Assembly (NCBI GenBank): GCA_002429165.1
Contig: DIYV01000057.1
Location: 1-20,875 of the forward strand
Direction: 5' to 3'
Source of the DNA: Gallionella sp. UBA6045
GTDB lineage: Bacteria > Pseudomonadota > Gammaproteobacteria > Burkholderiales > Gallionellaceae
DNA: 20,875 bases
Made by a program: the position numbers and the translations under genes
Notes under the pieces: model-generated
What the model was told of the DNA's origin: nothing
Seen by the model: only the letters and a program-made list of their open reading frames with translations
Database searches by the model: none
Shown here: positions 1-11,167 of the stretch, one piece after another
Numbering within the stretch: position 1 is the first letter of the stretch
Layout: the number at the start of each line of letters is the position of its first letter

Positions 1-113
1 TGCACCACCACCAGACCGGCCGAGTCATAGCCGCGATATTCCAGGCGTTGCAGCCCCTCCAGCAAGATCGGCACGACATTGCGTTGCGCCACTGCGCCTA
101 CGATTCCGCACAT
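1..113 (-). CDS. glmS: Glucosamine-fructose-6-phosphate aminotransferase, N-terminal fragment (cut by window edge)
   Basis: Reading the reverse strand from the ATG at 111-113 gives [12 protein letters not shown] followed by [15 protein letters not shown]. This is the hallmark start of GlmS: Cys2 is the nucleophile of the glutaminase (Ntn-hydrolase) domain once Met1 is removed, and the YRGYDSAG segment is invariant in the family. GlmS makes glucosamine-6-phosphate from fructose-6-phosphate and glutamine, the first step towards UDP-GlcNAc. Only 37 codons are inside the window. The start lies one base after the glmU stop codon, so the two genes almost certainly form a glmUS operon supplying the same pathway. 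Too short for a normal ORF listing, but the identification is firm. Confidence 0.95.
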   Translation of the reverse strand, partial: MCGIVGAVAQRNVVPILLEGLQRLEYRGYDSAGLVVV

Positions 114-114
114 G

Positions 115-1479
115 TTATTTCTTCACTTTCTGCGGACGCTTCCAGCCCGGCTTGCTCGTTTGGGTTTTCCCATTCAGTGTCAGCTCTCCGGCCGGTGCAT
201 TTCTCCACACCGTGGTGCCGGCGCCTATCGTCGCTCCCTTGCCCACCGTCACCGGTGCGACCAGTTGCGTGTCCGAACCGATTAGGACATCGTCTTCGAT
301 GATGGTGCGATGCTTGTTCGCGCCGTCGTAGTTGCAGGTAATCGTTCCCGCACCGATGTTGACGCGGCTGCCGACTGTGCTGTCGCCGATGTAGCTGAGA
401 TGATTGGCTTTGCTGTTTGCCGCGATCTCGCTGTTTTTCACTTCGACGAAATTACCGATGTGCACCTCGTCGTGCAGCCTGGTGCCGGGACGCAGGCGCG
501 CATAGGGGCCGATGCGGCAATTAATGCCCACTTCGCTGCTGTCGATATGGCTGTATGGCGCGATTTCCGTGCCTGCGGCGATGCTGGAATCCCTGATCAC
601 ACTGTAAGCGCCCACTCGCACGTTGTTGCCCAGGTTCACGTTGCCCTCAAAGATACAGCCGACATCGATCTCGACATCGCGACCGCAACTCAGTTTGCCG
701 CGCACTTCAATGCGAGCCGCGTCGGCCAGCGTTACGCCCTGCACCAGCAAACGTGAAGCCTCAACCAGTTGCCAGGTGCGCTCCAGCACCATCAACTGCG
801 ACTTGCTGTTTATCCCGTGGATCTCCCACTCTTGGGCAGGCTGCACGGTATGAACTGCAACGCCTTGTTGCACGGCCATGCTGACGATATCTGTGAGGTA
901 GTACTCACCTTGCGAGTTCTTATTCTGTAATTGCGCCAGCCAGCCGCGCAACATTTTCGTCGGTGCGAGCAGGATGCCGGTATTCACTTCGCTAATCTCG
1001 CGCTGCTCGGGCGTGGCATCTTTTTCCTCGACGATGCTCTGCATATCGCCCTGAGAGTCGCGCACGATGCGCCCGTAGCCGGCGGGATTCGACAGGTTCA
1101 CGGTCAGCAACACCAACCCTTCTCCCGACTGTTGCATTTGGTGGAGCGTGCTGTGCTGGATCAGCGGCACATCGCCATACAGCACGAGCGTGTTACCGTC
1201 ATCGCCAAGGTGCGGCATCGCCTGCTGCACCGCATGGCCGGTGCCGAGTTGCGGCTCCTGGATCACGAACCTGGCTGCATACTGCTGCATGGCTTTGGGC
1301 ACGGCTTCACCGCCATGCCCGTATACCACGCAGATCTGCTGCGGTTGGAGCAAGGACGCGCAATCCAGCACATGCTGCACCAGCGGCTTGCCCGCCAGCG
1401 CGTGCAGCACCTTGGGCTTGTCGGAGTACATGCGCGTGCCTTTTCCGGCAGCGAGGATGACGATGTTCAACGGGTTCAT
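115..1479 (-). CDS. glmU: Bifunctional UDP-N-acetylglucosamine pyrophosphorylase / glucosamine-1-phosphate N-acetyltransferase
   Basis: A 454-residue protein, close to the E. coli length of 456. It acetylates glucosamine-1-phosphate and then couples it to UTP to give UDP-GlcNAc, the precursor of peptidoglycan and lipopolysaccharide, in the cytoplasm. The N-terminal nucleotidyltransferase half shows LAAGKGTRM (residues 9-17), followed by SDKPKVLH, and YGDVPLI (101-107), whose Asp103 matches the metal ligand. From about residue 250 the left-handed beta-helix hexapeptide repeats begin. They contain [11 protein letters not shown] (322-332), [11 protein letters not shown] (340-350) and [11 protein letters not shown], where His360 corresponds to the acetyltransferase catalytic base. 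The ATG at 1477-1479 gives the normal family N-terminus. The stop lies one base before the glmS start. Both active sites look intact. Confidence 0.97.
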   Translation of the reverse strand: MNPLNIVILAAGKGTRMYSDKPKVLHALAGKPLVQHVLDCASLLQPQQICVVYGHGGEAVPKAMQQYAARFVIQEPQLGTGHAVQQAMPHLGDDGNTLVLYGDVPLIQHSTLHQMQQSGEGLVLLTVNLSNPAGYGRIVRDSQGDMQSIVEEKDATPEQREISEVNTGILLAPTKMLRGWLAQLQNKNSQGEYYLTDIVSMAVQQGVAVHTVQPAQEWEIHGINSKSQLMVLERTWQLVEASRLLVQGVTLADAARIEVRGKLSCGRDVEIDVGCIFEGNVNLGNNVRVGAYSVIRDSSIAAGTEIAPYSHIDSSEVGINCRIGPYARLRPGTRLHDEVHIGNFVEVKNSEIAANSKANHLSYIGDSTVGSRVNIGAGTITCNYDGANKHRTIIEDDVLIGSDTQLVAPVTVGKGATIGAGTTVWRNAPAGELTLNGKTQTSKPGWKRPQKVKK

Positions 1480-1501
1480 GTCAGCTTTCTGTAGATGTCA
1501 G

Positions 1502-1507
1502 ATTATA
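1502..1507 (-). promoter_or_regulatory. Possible -10 element of a glmUS promoter
   Basis: The reverse strand carries a perfect TATAAT 22 bases upstream of the glmU ATG, in an otherwise unassigned 186-base gap (1480-1665). No good -35 hexamer is visible 16-18 bases upstream, where the sequence is GC-rich, so this is a -10 match only. Its position suits a short leader for glmUS. Nothing else was recognised in the gap. Confidence 0.35.
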
Positions 1508-1665
1508 AACAAAAGCGGCTATCCGGCGCGCGTAACTTGCTGTTAGCTGCCCGGCAAGCTCACCGCGTCCTTTTCGCAATGGCGAATTGCAGTCCGAGCT
1601 TGATATTTCACCCGGTTCGCGTCACGATGCGCATATGAATACACTTTCTCCGTAGCCAGACGACG

Positions 1666-2172
1666 ATGGCTTTCATCCGTGGAATTCTGGATCGTATCAT
1701 TCTGGTGGTCGGCGTCGTCGCTGCCGGCTGCATCCCGAGCTTTATCGCCCAGTATCGGCAGCGCGTTGGCGGCAGGCTCGATCAAGTGCTGCAGGATATC
1801 GCGCCGTTTCAGGCCATCGCAAATCAATTTCACCATGGCAGCCTGCAGGAGCTAATCAAATATCACCTGGCCAGCACTGACCAGACTTTTCATGACGAAG
1901 GCGCTGCTTTGCAGGTAATGGTTGCTTCTGCCGAACAATTAAGGCAAGCGCTTGTGGCGCTCAACACCGACTTGTTTCATCAGCTGGTATATGTGCTGAC
2001 AAGGGCCGATTCGTTCATTGCACGCGCGACTTGGGAAATATTTTCACCCGCCTTTAATTTGACTCCGGAGAGCATTGTATTTGCCATTATTGTCGGTGTT
2101 GCCATCTGGCTGGCGTTCCTCGCAGTCTGGATTTTGATCGGGCGTCTTGCAAGGATATTGCTTGCAAAATAA
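1666..2172 (+). CDS. DUF2937 family membrane protein, function unknown
   Basis: A 168-residue protein resembling the DUF2937 family, an uncharacterised proteobacterial group of about this size. A hydrophobic segment lies near the N-terminus (about residues 10-28, IILVVGVVAAGCIPSFIA). It is followed by a polar helical middle with glutamine-rich, probably coiled stretches (about 30-125), and a strong C-terminal membrane segment (about 136-160, IVFAIIVGVAIWLAFLAVWI) ending in a basic tail. This suggests two membrane passes with the middle part on one side, probably the periplasm. The ATG at 1666 is the only usable start, because an in-frame TGA lies at 1636-1638. The upstream ribosome site is weak. 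The gene stands alone on the plus strand, diverging from glmUS and converging on the next gene. I cannot assign a function. Confidence 0.75.
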   Translation: MAFIRGILDRIILVVGVVAAGCIPSFIAQYRQRVGGRLDQVLQDIAPFQAIANQFHHGSLQELIKYHLASTDQTFHDEGAALQVMVASAEQLRQALVALNTDLFHQLVYVLTRADSFIARATWEIFSPAFNLTPESIVFAIIVGVAIWLAFLAVWILIGRLARILLAK

Positions 2173-2187
2173 GTTTGCTGCAAGCAA
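2158..2187. terminator. Hairpin across the DUF2937 stop codon, possible weak terminator
   Basis: TTGCTTGCA (2158-2166) is repeated inverted as TGCAAGCAA (2179-2187), a perfect 9-bp stem around a 12-base loop containing the TAA stop (2170-2172). It lies between two convergent genes, where a terminator is expected. There is no T-tract on either side, so it may instead be an mRNA-protecting hairpin or only a weak stop. Confidence 0.35.
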
Positions 2188-2251
2188 ATAGAGTGCCCCC
2201 TACCTTCGATCCGCATTTGCAGAAACTATGATTTGAACGCTACCCTGCCAA

Positions 2252-3394
2252 TCAGGATTGTTGTTTGAACGGGCTTCTGTCATTGAGTTCGTCCACATAC
2301 TCCGATATTGCACTGGTTTCTTGTTGCAAATAATTTTCCACCGCGCGCGCAAACTCCGGATGCGCCAACCAATGCGCGGAGCGGGTGTTCACCGGCAGAA
2401 AGCCGCGTGCCAACTTGTGTTCGCCCTGTGCGCCACCCTCAAAGGTCTTGATGTTGTGTGCGATGCAAAACTCGATCGCCTGATAATAGCAAGCTTCGAA
2501 ATGCAAACCGGAGTGAAATTCGAACGTACCCCATGAGCGCCCGTACAGTACATCTTTGGTAACAATATTCAGCGCGCTCGCGATCATCCGGCCTTCGCGT
2601 TTCGCGATCACCAGCAAGGTGTGTTGAGGCAAAGTGGCACCGATACGCTGGAAAAAATCATCATTCAGCGCGGGCGGGGAATGATGTATCTGCCTGGTAT
2701 GGGCATAACACGATGCAAAGAAGGCCCACTGCTCCGCCGTGGCGTCATCTCCGGTGATACATTGCAATTCAATGCCCGCCTCGTTCACCTTGCGTCGTTC
2801 CTGTCTGATACGCTTGCGCTTGTCGCGGCTCAGCGCGGCCAGAAAATCGTCAAAGTCACGATAGCCCGGATTCTGCCAATGGAACTGCACGTCCTGGCGC
2901 AGCATCATTCCCCGTTGCCGCATTAACAGCGCATCTGAGTCATCAGGAAACAGGCAATGCAGTGAAGACACGCCTGATTCTTTTGCGAATTGCAGCGCAG
3001 AAGCGAGCAGCAACGCGCGCACCTCCTCCCCTTTTGAGCCGGGAGCCACCAGCAGCCGTTTGCCGGTAACCGGCGTGAAAGGGACCGTGCACACCAGTTT
3101 GGGGTAATAGCGCAGCCCGTGCCGATGATAAGCATCGGCCCAGGCAAAATCGAACACATGCTCACCATACGAGTTCATCTTCAGATAGAGGGGCATTGCG
3201 CCCAGCAATCGCGCGTCCTGCCACAGGGTAATATATTGCGCCTGCCAGCCGAACTGCGCCGTGGCACAACCACTTTCTTGCAGTGCGTACAAATACGCAT
3301 GCGAAACGAACGGGTCTTTCCCAGCCAGCGCGTCCCAATCAACCGCGTTAATATCCGCAAGGTTGTCGATGATCTTCAGGGTGGGTGCATTCAT
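2252..3394 (-). CDS. COG3146 / FemAB-like (PF04339, DUF482) GNAT-fold acyltransferase
   Basis: A 380-residue protein matching the COG3146 group (DUF482, FemAB_like), often labelled peptidoglycan biosynthesis protein or GNAT N-acetyltransferase. Recognisable parts are the N-terminal DPFVSHAYLYALQESG segment, the middle FDFAWADAYHRHGLRYYPKLV and TPVTGKRLL segments, the basic RDKRKRIRQERRKV helix (about 191-204), and the C-terminal YYQAIEFCIAH and FEGGAQGEHKLARGF segments that typify the family. FemAB/GNAT folds transfer acyl or aminoacyl groups, but the substrate of this family is not established, so the peptidoglycan link is only a family label. It is cytoplasmic, with no signal peptide. The ATG at 3392-3394 lies 59 bases from the divergently transcribed DUF938 gene, so the two share a short promoter region. 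Confidence 0.85.
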   Translation of the reverse strand: MNAPTLKIIDNLADINAVDWDALAGKDPFVSHAYLYALQESGCATAQFGWQAQYITLWQDARLLGAMPLYLKMNSYGEHVFDFAWADAYHRHGLRYYPKLVCTVPFTPVTGKRLLVAPGSKGEEVRALLLASALQFAKESGVSSLHCLFPDDSDALLMRQRGMMLRQDVQFHWQNPGYRDFDDFLAALSRDKRKRIRQERRKVNEAGIELQCITGDDATAEQWAFFASCYAHTRQIHHSPPALNDDFFQRIGATLPQHTLLVIAKREGRMIASALNIVTKDVLYGRSWGTFEFHSGLHFEACYYQAIEFCIAHNIKTFEGGAQGEHKLARGFLPVNTRSAHWLAHPEFARAVENYLQQETSAISEYVDELNDRSPFKQQS

Positions 3395-3453
3395 GGGGTT
3401 CTAACCTGTGCGATATATTCTACAATGGGCTGTGAATTTACCAGAAAATACTC

Positions 3454-4053
3454 ATGAAACCTTACGCCGAATCCAGCGAAAATAACAAAGCACCTATCCT
3501 TGCCGTCCTTAAAGTGATTTTTGCCGAACCCAAGCGGGTGTTGGAGATCGCCAGCGGCACCGGTCAGCACGCCGTATATTTTGGCCGTGAGCTTCCCCAT
3601 TTGACCTGGCAACCTTCCGAATTGGCGCATAACCTTGCCGGTATTCAGGCATGGCTGGACGAAGCCCAATTGCCCAATGTGTTAACCCCGCTGGCCATCG
3701 ACGTGAGCGATGCGAGCTGGCCGATTGCAAAGGTTGACGCGATTTTCAACGCCAATACCGTGCATATCATCTCGTGGCCGGAAGTCGAGCGTATGTTCGC
3801 GAACATCGGCCGCGTCATTGCGCCGGGCGGTTGCGTATGCCTCTATGGGCCGTACAACTACGGCGGAATGTTTTCTTCCGAAAGCAACGCCCGCTTCGAT
3901 GCATGGCTGAAGTCGCGCGATCCGAACAGCGGCGTGCGTGATTTCGAAGCAGTAAACCGACTTGCCGCATCTCACGGTCTGCATTTGTTGCGAGATATTG
4001 CCATGCCGTCCAACAACCGCATGCTGGTGTGGCGCGCGCAGGAAAGTGCTTAA
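3454..4053 (+). CDS. DUF938 family class I SAM-dependent methyltransferase
   Basis: A 199-residue protein of the DUF938 family. It opens with the family signature PYAESSENNKAPIL, and the SAM-binding motif I follows as VLEIASGTGQHAVYF (about residues 29-43). Further family blocks are WQPSE, the NANTVHIISWPEVERMF segment (about 105-121) and LYGPYNYGGMFSSESNARFD. The C-terminus, SNNRMLVWR, is the usual family ending and the length is normal, so the gene looks complete. The methyl acceptor of this family is unknown. It is cytoplasmic. The ribosome-binding site is poor (CCAGAAAATACTC before ATG). It diverges from the COG3146 gene and is followed by a clear terminator hairpin. Confidence 0.88.
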   Translation: MKPYAESSENNKAPILAVLKVIFAEPKRVLEIASGTGQHAVYFGRELPHLTWQPSELAHNLAGIQAWLDEAQLPNVLTPLAIDVSDASWPIAKVDAIFNANTVHIISWPEVERMFANIGRVIAPGGCVCLYGPYNYGGMFSSESNARFDAWLKSRDPNSGVRDFEAVNRLAASHGLHLLRDIAMPSNNRMLVWRAQESA

Positions 4054-4065
4054 TCGGACAAACAA

Positions 4066-4087
4066 AAAAGCAGCCGAAGCTGCTTTT
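4066..4087. terminator. Bidirectional rho-independent terminator between DUF938 gene and atpC
   Basis: AAAAGCAGC (4066-4074) pairs with GCTGCTTTT (4079-4087) around a CGAA tetraloop. The stem is bordered by an A-run on the left and TTTTCTGTT on the right, so each strand reads as a GC stem followed by a U-tract. It lies in the 56-base gap between two convergent genes. It would end both the methyltransferase transcript and the long ATP synthase transcript. Confidence 0.88.
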
Positions 4088-4109
4088 CTGTTCTCCCCGA
4101 GCCTGGATC

Positions 4110-4538
4110 TTAATGTCCGCTGCGGTTGCGCAGATGTTTGATTGTTGCCAGTTGTGCAATCGCTTCAGCCAATTCGGCCTGAGCTTGAGCATAGTCGATG
4201 TCAGTGGTGCGATTCTTCATTGCTTCCTCGGCATCCTGTTTGGCTTGTAGCGCGCGAATTTCATCCAGGTCACCGCCGCGTATAGCAGTATCGGCCAGAA
4301 TCGTTACGACTCCCGGCTGTATCTCAAGCAAACCACCGGACACGTAGATAAGTTCTTGCTGCTCCTGATCCGGCCGTTTGATCCTGACCGAGCCGGGTTT
4401 GATGCGTGTCATCAACGCGGTGTGACCCGGATAAATACCCAGTTCGCCCATCTCCCCTGGGACCACTACCATTTCTGCCAGTCCTGAGAAAATCGACGCT
4501 TCCGCGCTAACTACGTCGACATGTACGGTCATTACCAT
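4110..4538 (-). CDS. atpC: F1Fo ATP synthase epsilon subunit
   Basis: A 142-residue protein, against 139 in E. coli. Epsilon is part of the F1 central stalk. It links gamma to the c-ring and can inhibit ATP hydrolysis through its C-terminal helices. The N-terminal beta-sandwich shows the family pattern [30 protein letters not shown], with [12 protein letters not shown] at about residues 38-49. The two-helix C-terminal part covers about residues 88-138 and is rich in Ala, Gln and Glu. Two starts are possible, ATG at 4538 or two codons later. A GGGGAA motif spaced five bases from the first ATG supports 4538. It is the last gene of the atp operon, 15 bases after atpD and just before the terminator. 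Confidence 0.96.
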   Translation of the reverse strand: MVMTVHVDVVSAEASIFSGLAEMVVVPGEMGELGIYPGHTALMTRIKPGSVRIKRPDQEQQELIYVSGGLLEIQPGVVTILADTAIRGGDLDEIRALQAKQDAEEAMKNRTTDIDYAQAQAELAEAIAQLATIKHLRNRSGH

Positions 4539-4553
4539 AGTGGTTCCCCGTTA

Positions 4554-6011
<1,458 letters not shown>

Positions 6012-6040
6012 TTAATATTCGTTGCTGCAAATTGTTTATA

Positions 6041-6907
6041 TCAACCAACTGCCGCCGCTCCGCTGACGATCTCCGAGATCTCGCGAGTTATGGCCGCCTG
6101 ACGCGCCTTGTTGTATACCAGCTTAAGGTCAGCAATTACGTCCCTCGCGTTATCTGATGCGGCTTTCATCGCCACCATCCGTGAGCTTTGTTCGGATGCC
6201 ATGTTCTCGACCACTGATTGGTAAACCAGAGACTCGATGTAGCGCACCAGCAGCGCATCGATCACCTGCTTGGCATCCGGTTCGTAGATGTAGTCCCAGC
6301 TTCCTTGTGCTGTTCCCATCTGCTCGCCGCTTAGCGGCAGCAATTGTTCTACACATGGTTCCTGCTTCATCGTGTTGACGAAATGGTTGTAGCTGATATG
6401 TATCGCGTCGATCTCGCCGGCCACGTAGGCATCCAGCATCACTTTTACCGCACCGATCAATTTCTCGATATGCGGTGTGTCTCCCAACCCTGTGAGATGC
6501 GACTTGACCTTGGCACCTACACGATTCATGAATCCAAATCCTTTGTTGCCAATCGGGCAAACCAGAAGCCCTTTTCCTTCGCTCTCCCAGGATTTCATGC
6601 GGTTCACCGCTAGGCGCAATACGTTGGTGTTTAATCCACCGCATAATCCTTTGTCCGAAGTCACCACGATCAGGCCAACATTTTTGATCCCTTCGCGTTT
6701 CACCAGAAATGGATGCTTGTACTCAGGGTTGGCACGCGACAAATGCGCCGCAACAACACGAATCTTTTCCGCATAAGGGCGCGCGGCGCGCATGCGATCC
6801 TGCGCTTTGCGCATCTTGGCGGCGGCGACCATTTCCATGGCGCGCGTGATCTTGCGTGTATTTTCTACACTCTTGATCTTTGTGCGTATCTCTTTACTGC
6901 CGGCCAT
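6041..6907 (-). CDS. atpG: F1Fo ATP synthase gamma subunit
   Basis: A 288-residue protein, against 287 in E. coli. Gamma is the rotating shaft of F1. Its two terminal helices form the coiled coil inside the alpha/beta hexamer, and both are the most conserved parts here: N-terminal [21 protein letters not shown] with [11 protein letters not shown], and C-terminal [20 protein letters not shown]. The middle domain contains [15 protein letters not shown] (about 83-97), a family signature. The ATG at 6905-6907 is preceded by GGGGTGAAAA, a good ribosome site. It starts 13 bases after the atpA stop and is followed by a 50-base gap before atpD. Confidence 0.97.
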   Translation of the reverse strand: MAGSKEIRTKIKSVENTRKITRAMEMVAAAKMRKAQDRMRAARPYAEKIRVVAAHLSRANPEYKHPFLVKREGIKNVGLIVVTSDKGLCGGLNTNVLRLAVNRMKSWESEGKGLLVCPIGNKGFGFMNRVGAKVKSHLTGLGDTPHIEKLIGAVKVMLDAYVAGEIDAIHISYNHFVNTMKQEPCVEQLLPLSGEQMGTAQGSWDYIYEPDAKQVIDALLVRYIESLVYQSVVENMASEQSSRMVAMKAASDNARDVIADLKLVYNKARQAAITREISEIVSGAAAVG

Positions 6908-6920
6908 TTTTCACCCCGTC

Positions 6921-8462
6921 CTAGTAAACAGCTGTAGCTTTGAATTTCTCGATCGCTGCGGACAAGAGTTTTTCATTGTCAGCGGACAGGTCCTTGCTGG
7001 ATTCGATCGCATCAAGCAGGGTTTTGTCATTGGATTTCAGATGGGTATGCAGCGCGGACTCGAACGCCAGCGCTTTAGGCACCTGCACGTCATCGAAGTA
7101 GCCCTTGTTAACGGCAAACAATGTGACCGCCATTTCCGCAACCGACAAAGGTGCGTATTGCAGCTGCTTCATCAATTCGGTAACCATTCGACCGCGCTCC
7201 AACTGCTTGCGTGTCGCTTCGTCCAGGTCTGAAGCGAATTGCGCGAAGGCTGCCAATTCACGGTATTGCGCCAGTGCCAGACGCACACCGCCGCCGAGTT
7301 TCTTGATCACTTTGGTCTGTGCTGCACCACCCACGCGTGACACCGAGATACCGGCGTTGATCGCGGGACGGATACCAGCGTTGAACAAATCGGCTTCCAG
7401 GAAGATCTGTCCGTCGGTGATGGAAATCACATTGGTAGGCACGAATGCGGAAACGTCGCCGGCCTGAGTCTCGATGATAGGCAAAGCTGTCAAAGAACCG
7501 GTCTTGCCCTTTACAGCGCCCTTGGTGAACGCTTCCACGTAATCTGCATTCACACGCGCTGCACGCTCCAGCAAGCGCGAGTGCAGATAGAACACGTCGC
7601 CGGGATATGCTTCGCGACCCGGCGGACGGCGCAGCAGCAATGATATCTGACGGTATGCCCAGGCTTGCTTGGTCAAATCGTCGTAAACGATCAGCGCGTC
7701 TTCGCCGCGATCGCGGAAATATTCGCCCATGGTGCAACCAGCATAAGGCGCGAGGAATTGCATCGCGGCCGAATCAGATGCAGTTGCGACCACCACGATG
7801 GTGTAGCCAAGTGCGCCGTGTTCTTCCAACTTGCGCACCACGTTGACTACGGTCGATGCCTTTTGGCCGATCGCAACATAGACGCAGGTCATGTTCTGAC
7901 CTTTTTGATTGATGATCGCATCCACTGCAACGGCGGTCTTGCCTGTTTGACGATCGCCGATGATCAATTCGCGCTGTCCGCGACCCACCGGAACCATGGA
8001 GTCGATCGACTTCAAGCCGGTTTGCACGGGTTGGTCGACTGACTTGCGCGCAATCACACCCGGGGCGACTTTTTCAATCTTGTCGGTCATCTTGGTGTTG
8101 ATCGGACCTTTACCATCGATAGGCTGACCCAGTGCATTCACGACACGTCCGCACAGCTCGGGACCTACAGGCACTTCCAGAATACGACCGGTACATTTGA
8201 CGGTGTCACCTTCGGTGATATGCTCATATTCACCCAGAATCACGGCGCCGACAGAATCACGCTCTAGGTTAAGCGCGAGTCCGAAAGTGTTGCCGGGGAA
8301 CTCCAGCATTTCACCCTGCATCACGTCGGAAAGGCCGTGCACTCGAACGATACCGTCGGTGACGCTGACCACTGTACCCTCGGTGCGCGCTTGAGTCAGT
8401 GCCTCAAAGTTGTCGATACGGCTGCGTATTAAGTTGCTAATTTCTGATGGGTTGAGCTTCAT
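6921..8462 (-). CDS. atpA: F1Fo ATP synthase alpha subunit
   Basis: A 513-residue protein, identical in length to E. coli AtpA. Alpha forms the non-catalytic nucleotide sites and supplies the arginine finger to the catalytic beta site. Visible features are the N-terminal beta-barrel ([20 protein letters not shown], about 32-51), the P-loop GDRQTGKT (169-176), the [16 protein letters not shown]alker B region (about 262-277), the [21 protein letters not shown] block, and [17 protein letters not shown], which contains the arginine finger. The ATG at 8460-8462 is preceded by GAGGAAATACAG, a strong ribosome site. It is 28 bases after atpH. Confidence 0.98.
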   Translation of the reverse strand: MKLNPSEISNLIRSRIDNFEALTQARTEGTVVSVTDGIVRVHGLSDVMQGEMLEFPGNTFGLALNLERDSVGAVILGEYEHITEGDTVKCTGRILEVPVGPELCGRVVNALGQPIDGKGPINTKMTDKIEKVAPGVIARKSVDQPVQTGLKSIDSMVPVGRGQRELIIGDRQTGKTAVAVDAIINQKGQNMTCVYVAIGQKASTVVNVVRKLEEHGALGYTIVVVATASDSAAMQFLAPYAGCTMGEYFRDRGEDALIVYDDLTKQAWAYRQISLLLRRPPGREAYPGDVFYLHSRLLERAARVNADYVEAFTKGAVKGKTGSLTALPIIETQAGDVSAFVPTNVISITDGQIFLEADLFNAGIRPAINAGISVSRVGGAAQTKVIKKLGGGVRLALAQYRELAAFAQFASDLDEATRKQLERGRMVTELMKQLQYAPLSVAEMAVTLFAVNKGYFDDVQVPKALAFESALHTHLKSNDKTLLDAIESSKDLSADNEKLLSAAIEKFKATAVY

Positions 8463-8490
8463 CTGTATTTCCTCGTTGATATATCTATTA

Positions 8491-9024
8491 TCAGGCCAGC
8501 GCGTTTGCCATTTCGCTTAGGCGGGTGCGGGCAGAACCATCGATCACTTTATCTCCGGCGCGAATGACTACGCCTCCCAGCAATTCTTTATTGACTTTAC
8601 AGACCAGCTTTATTTCCCGGCCCATTCTCGCTTTCAGCAAGTTTTTGATTTTTTCCTGTTGCGCAGCGGATAATTCAAACGCTGAGTCAACCACCACATT
8701 AACGGTTTTTTCCGCTTCCGCACGCAGCGCCTCAAAGATGGCAACGATTTCCGGAAGCAGGAGCAAACGCCGATTGTCCACCAGTATCCGGACAAAGTTG
8801 CGCTGTTGAATTGTTTGTTGCCCGCCCATCAACCCGTCCATCAGACTTTCGAGTTGCGATTGGGCAACGCGTGGACTGGTTATTACTGAGCGAACTTCAG
8901 GATGGCATATTGACTCTGCCAGAGATACGAGCACTTCCGACCAGCCTTTCAAATCCGCCAGCTTTTGCGCTTCTTCAAATGCCGCCTGGGCGTAGGGCCT
9001 TGCAGTGGTGATGGCTTCAGACAT
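8491..9024 (-). CDS. atpH: F1Fo ATP synthase delta subunit (OSCP homologue)
   Basis: A 177-residue protein, the same length as E. coli AtpH. Delta sits on top of F1 and binds the b-subunit stator. The N-terminal helical bundle begins with [15 protein letters not shown]. The C-terminal domain has the family signature [21 protein letters not shown] (about 144-164), ending in [12 protein letters not shown]. The start ATG lies five bases after the atpF stop codon with only a modest ribosome site, so its translation is probably coupled to atpF. Confidence 0.96.
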   Translation of the reverse strand: MSEAITTARPYAQAAFEEAQKLADLKGWSEVLVSLAESICHPEVRSVITSPRVAQSQLESLMDGLMGGQQTIQQRNFVRILVDNRRLLLLPEIVAIFEALRAEAEKTVNVVVDSAFELSAAQQEKIKNLLKARMGREIKLVCKVNKELLGGVVIRAGDKVIDGSARTRLSEMANALA

Positions 9025-9029
9025 GGCGT

Positions 9030-9500
9030 TTAGATTTCCGAAACCAGTTTGTCGAGCAGCTCATTGTGAGCCTTGGCATCTATTTCACGACCGAGGATTT
9101 TGCTCGCGCCTGCCAGTGCTATTGCCGATACCTGGGTACGCAACTGCTCTTTGGCGCGGAATACTTCCTGATCGATTTCAGCCTTGGCGCCCGAAATGAT
9201 ACGATCGCTCTCTATCTTGGCTTGTTCCTTGGCTGCTTCGACGATCTCGCTGGCACGCTTTTCACCATTTGCCACGATTTCGCCGACCTGCTCCTTGGCT
9301 TCACGCAAAATTTCTGCGGAACGTTTGGCGGACAATTCCAAATCATGCTTTGCACGCTCAGCATCCGCCAAGCCATCGGCGATTTGCTTTTTGCGTTGCT
9401 CAAGCGCACCCATGATTGGGGTCCATATAAACTTCATACAAAACCACACAAACAGCGCGAACATGATTGTCTGAGCTAAAAGAGTCGCATTGATATTCAT
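9030..9500 (-). CDS. atpF: F1Fo ATP synthase b subunit (peripheral stalk)
   Basis: A 156-residue protein, as in E. coli. It has one N-terminal membrane segment (about residues 7-29, LAQTIMFALFVWFCMKFIW). A long charged, alanine-rich helix follows (about 35-130, with repeated Ala, Glu, Lys and Arg), forming the dimeric coiled-coil stator that holds F1. The LEQRKKQIADGLADAERAK block is a family signature. The start at 9500 has an AAAGG element upstream. Only one b-type gene is present, so the stalk is probably a homodimer rather than the b/b' pair of photosynthetic bacteria. Confidence 0.96.
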   Translation of the reverse strand: MNINATLLAQTIMFALFVWFCMKFIWTPIMGALEQRKKQIADGLADAERAKHDLELSAKRSAEILREAKEQVGEIVANGEKRASEIVEAAKEQAKIESDRIISGAKAEIDQEVFRAKEQLRTQVSAIALAGASKILGREIDAKAHNELLDKLVSEI

Positions 9501-9542
9501 GCAAGCTACCTTTCTTTAGTTATACGTTATCGCTTGGGATAC

Positions 9543-9782
<240 letters not shown>

Positions 9783-9822
9783 TTATTTCTCCTGTTAAAA
9801 AAGTAAAGTTTATAAAATTGAT

Positions 9823-10695
<873 letters not shown>

Positions 10696-10698
10696 CTA

Positions 10699-11166
10699 TC
10701 AAAGTCTAAAACTACTCAAAATAAATCGGCCAGCTAGAAATACCGCTTGGCCCATCACAAAACCACCCAATAGTGCCAGTGGCGATAACTTCAGCACTAC
10801 AATGCTCAAGCAAAGCAGTGCGACGACCACCAAAAACCTTTCGGTGGCGTAAAAATACATGAGCCGTAATTGATGATGTGCTTCATGGGCAGGATGCGTA
10901 GCGGCCCGAACCATCCTCCATGCCAACAATACACCGTTGACTATGGATATTCCCCCACCGCTCAACACTGCTATCGCAAATTGCGGTGGGCCTTTTATGC
11001 TGTAAGCAATGCTCGCACCAAACAACGTGGCCAGCATCTGCAGCAAGATCACTTGGCGTGCAATTTTTCTCTCTTTGGCTTCAACATCCAAAAGCGCGGG
11101 GATGATAGCGGCGTTTCCCGGGGGTGTCAAACATTGTTGCTGCAAATCACCAAGCTCTTTGCTCAA
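10699..11166 (-). CDS. atpI: ATP synthase subunit I (AtpI)
   Basis: A protein of up to 155 residues with about four hydrophobic segments (about 39-57, 63-82, 110-127 and 131-148). This is the pattern of AtpI, a non-stoichiometric membrane factor thought to help c-ring assembly. Its place directly before atpB supports the call, since sequence conservation in this family is low. The only start that gives the full reading frame is TTG at 11164-11166, and an in-frame TGA lies just upstream. A weak AAAGAG element precedes it by about eight bases. Later TTG codons (residues 8, 13 or 26) are also possible, so the true N-terminus is uncertain. The start lies one base after the parB stop codon, implying read-through or coupling from parB. 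Confidence 0.85.
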   Translation of the reverse strand: MSKELGDLQQQCLTPPGNAAIIPALLDVEAKERKIARQVILLQMLATLFGASIAYSIKGPPQFAIAVLSGGGISIVNGVLLAWRMVRAATHPAHEAHHQLRLMYFYATERFLVVVALLCLSIVVLKLSPLALLGGFVMGQAVFLAGRFILSSFRL

Positions 11167-11167
11167 G

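Noticed and set aside
1543..1836. 97-codon open frame on the minus strand overlapping the DUF2937 gene
   Set aside because: It has no family resemblance, lies antisense to the better-supported membrane protein, and its low-complexity polar composition looks like a shadow frame.
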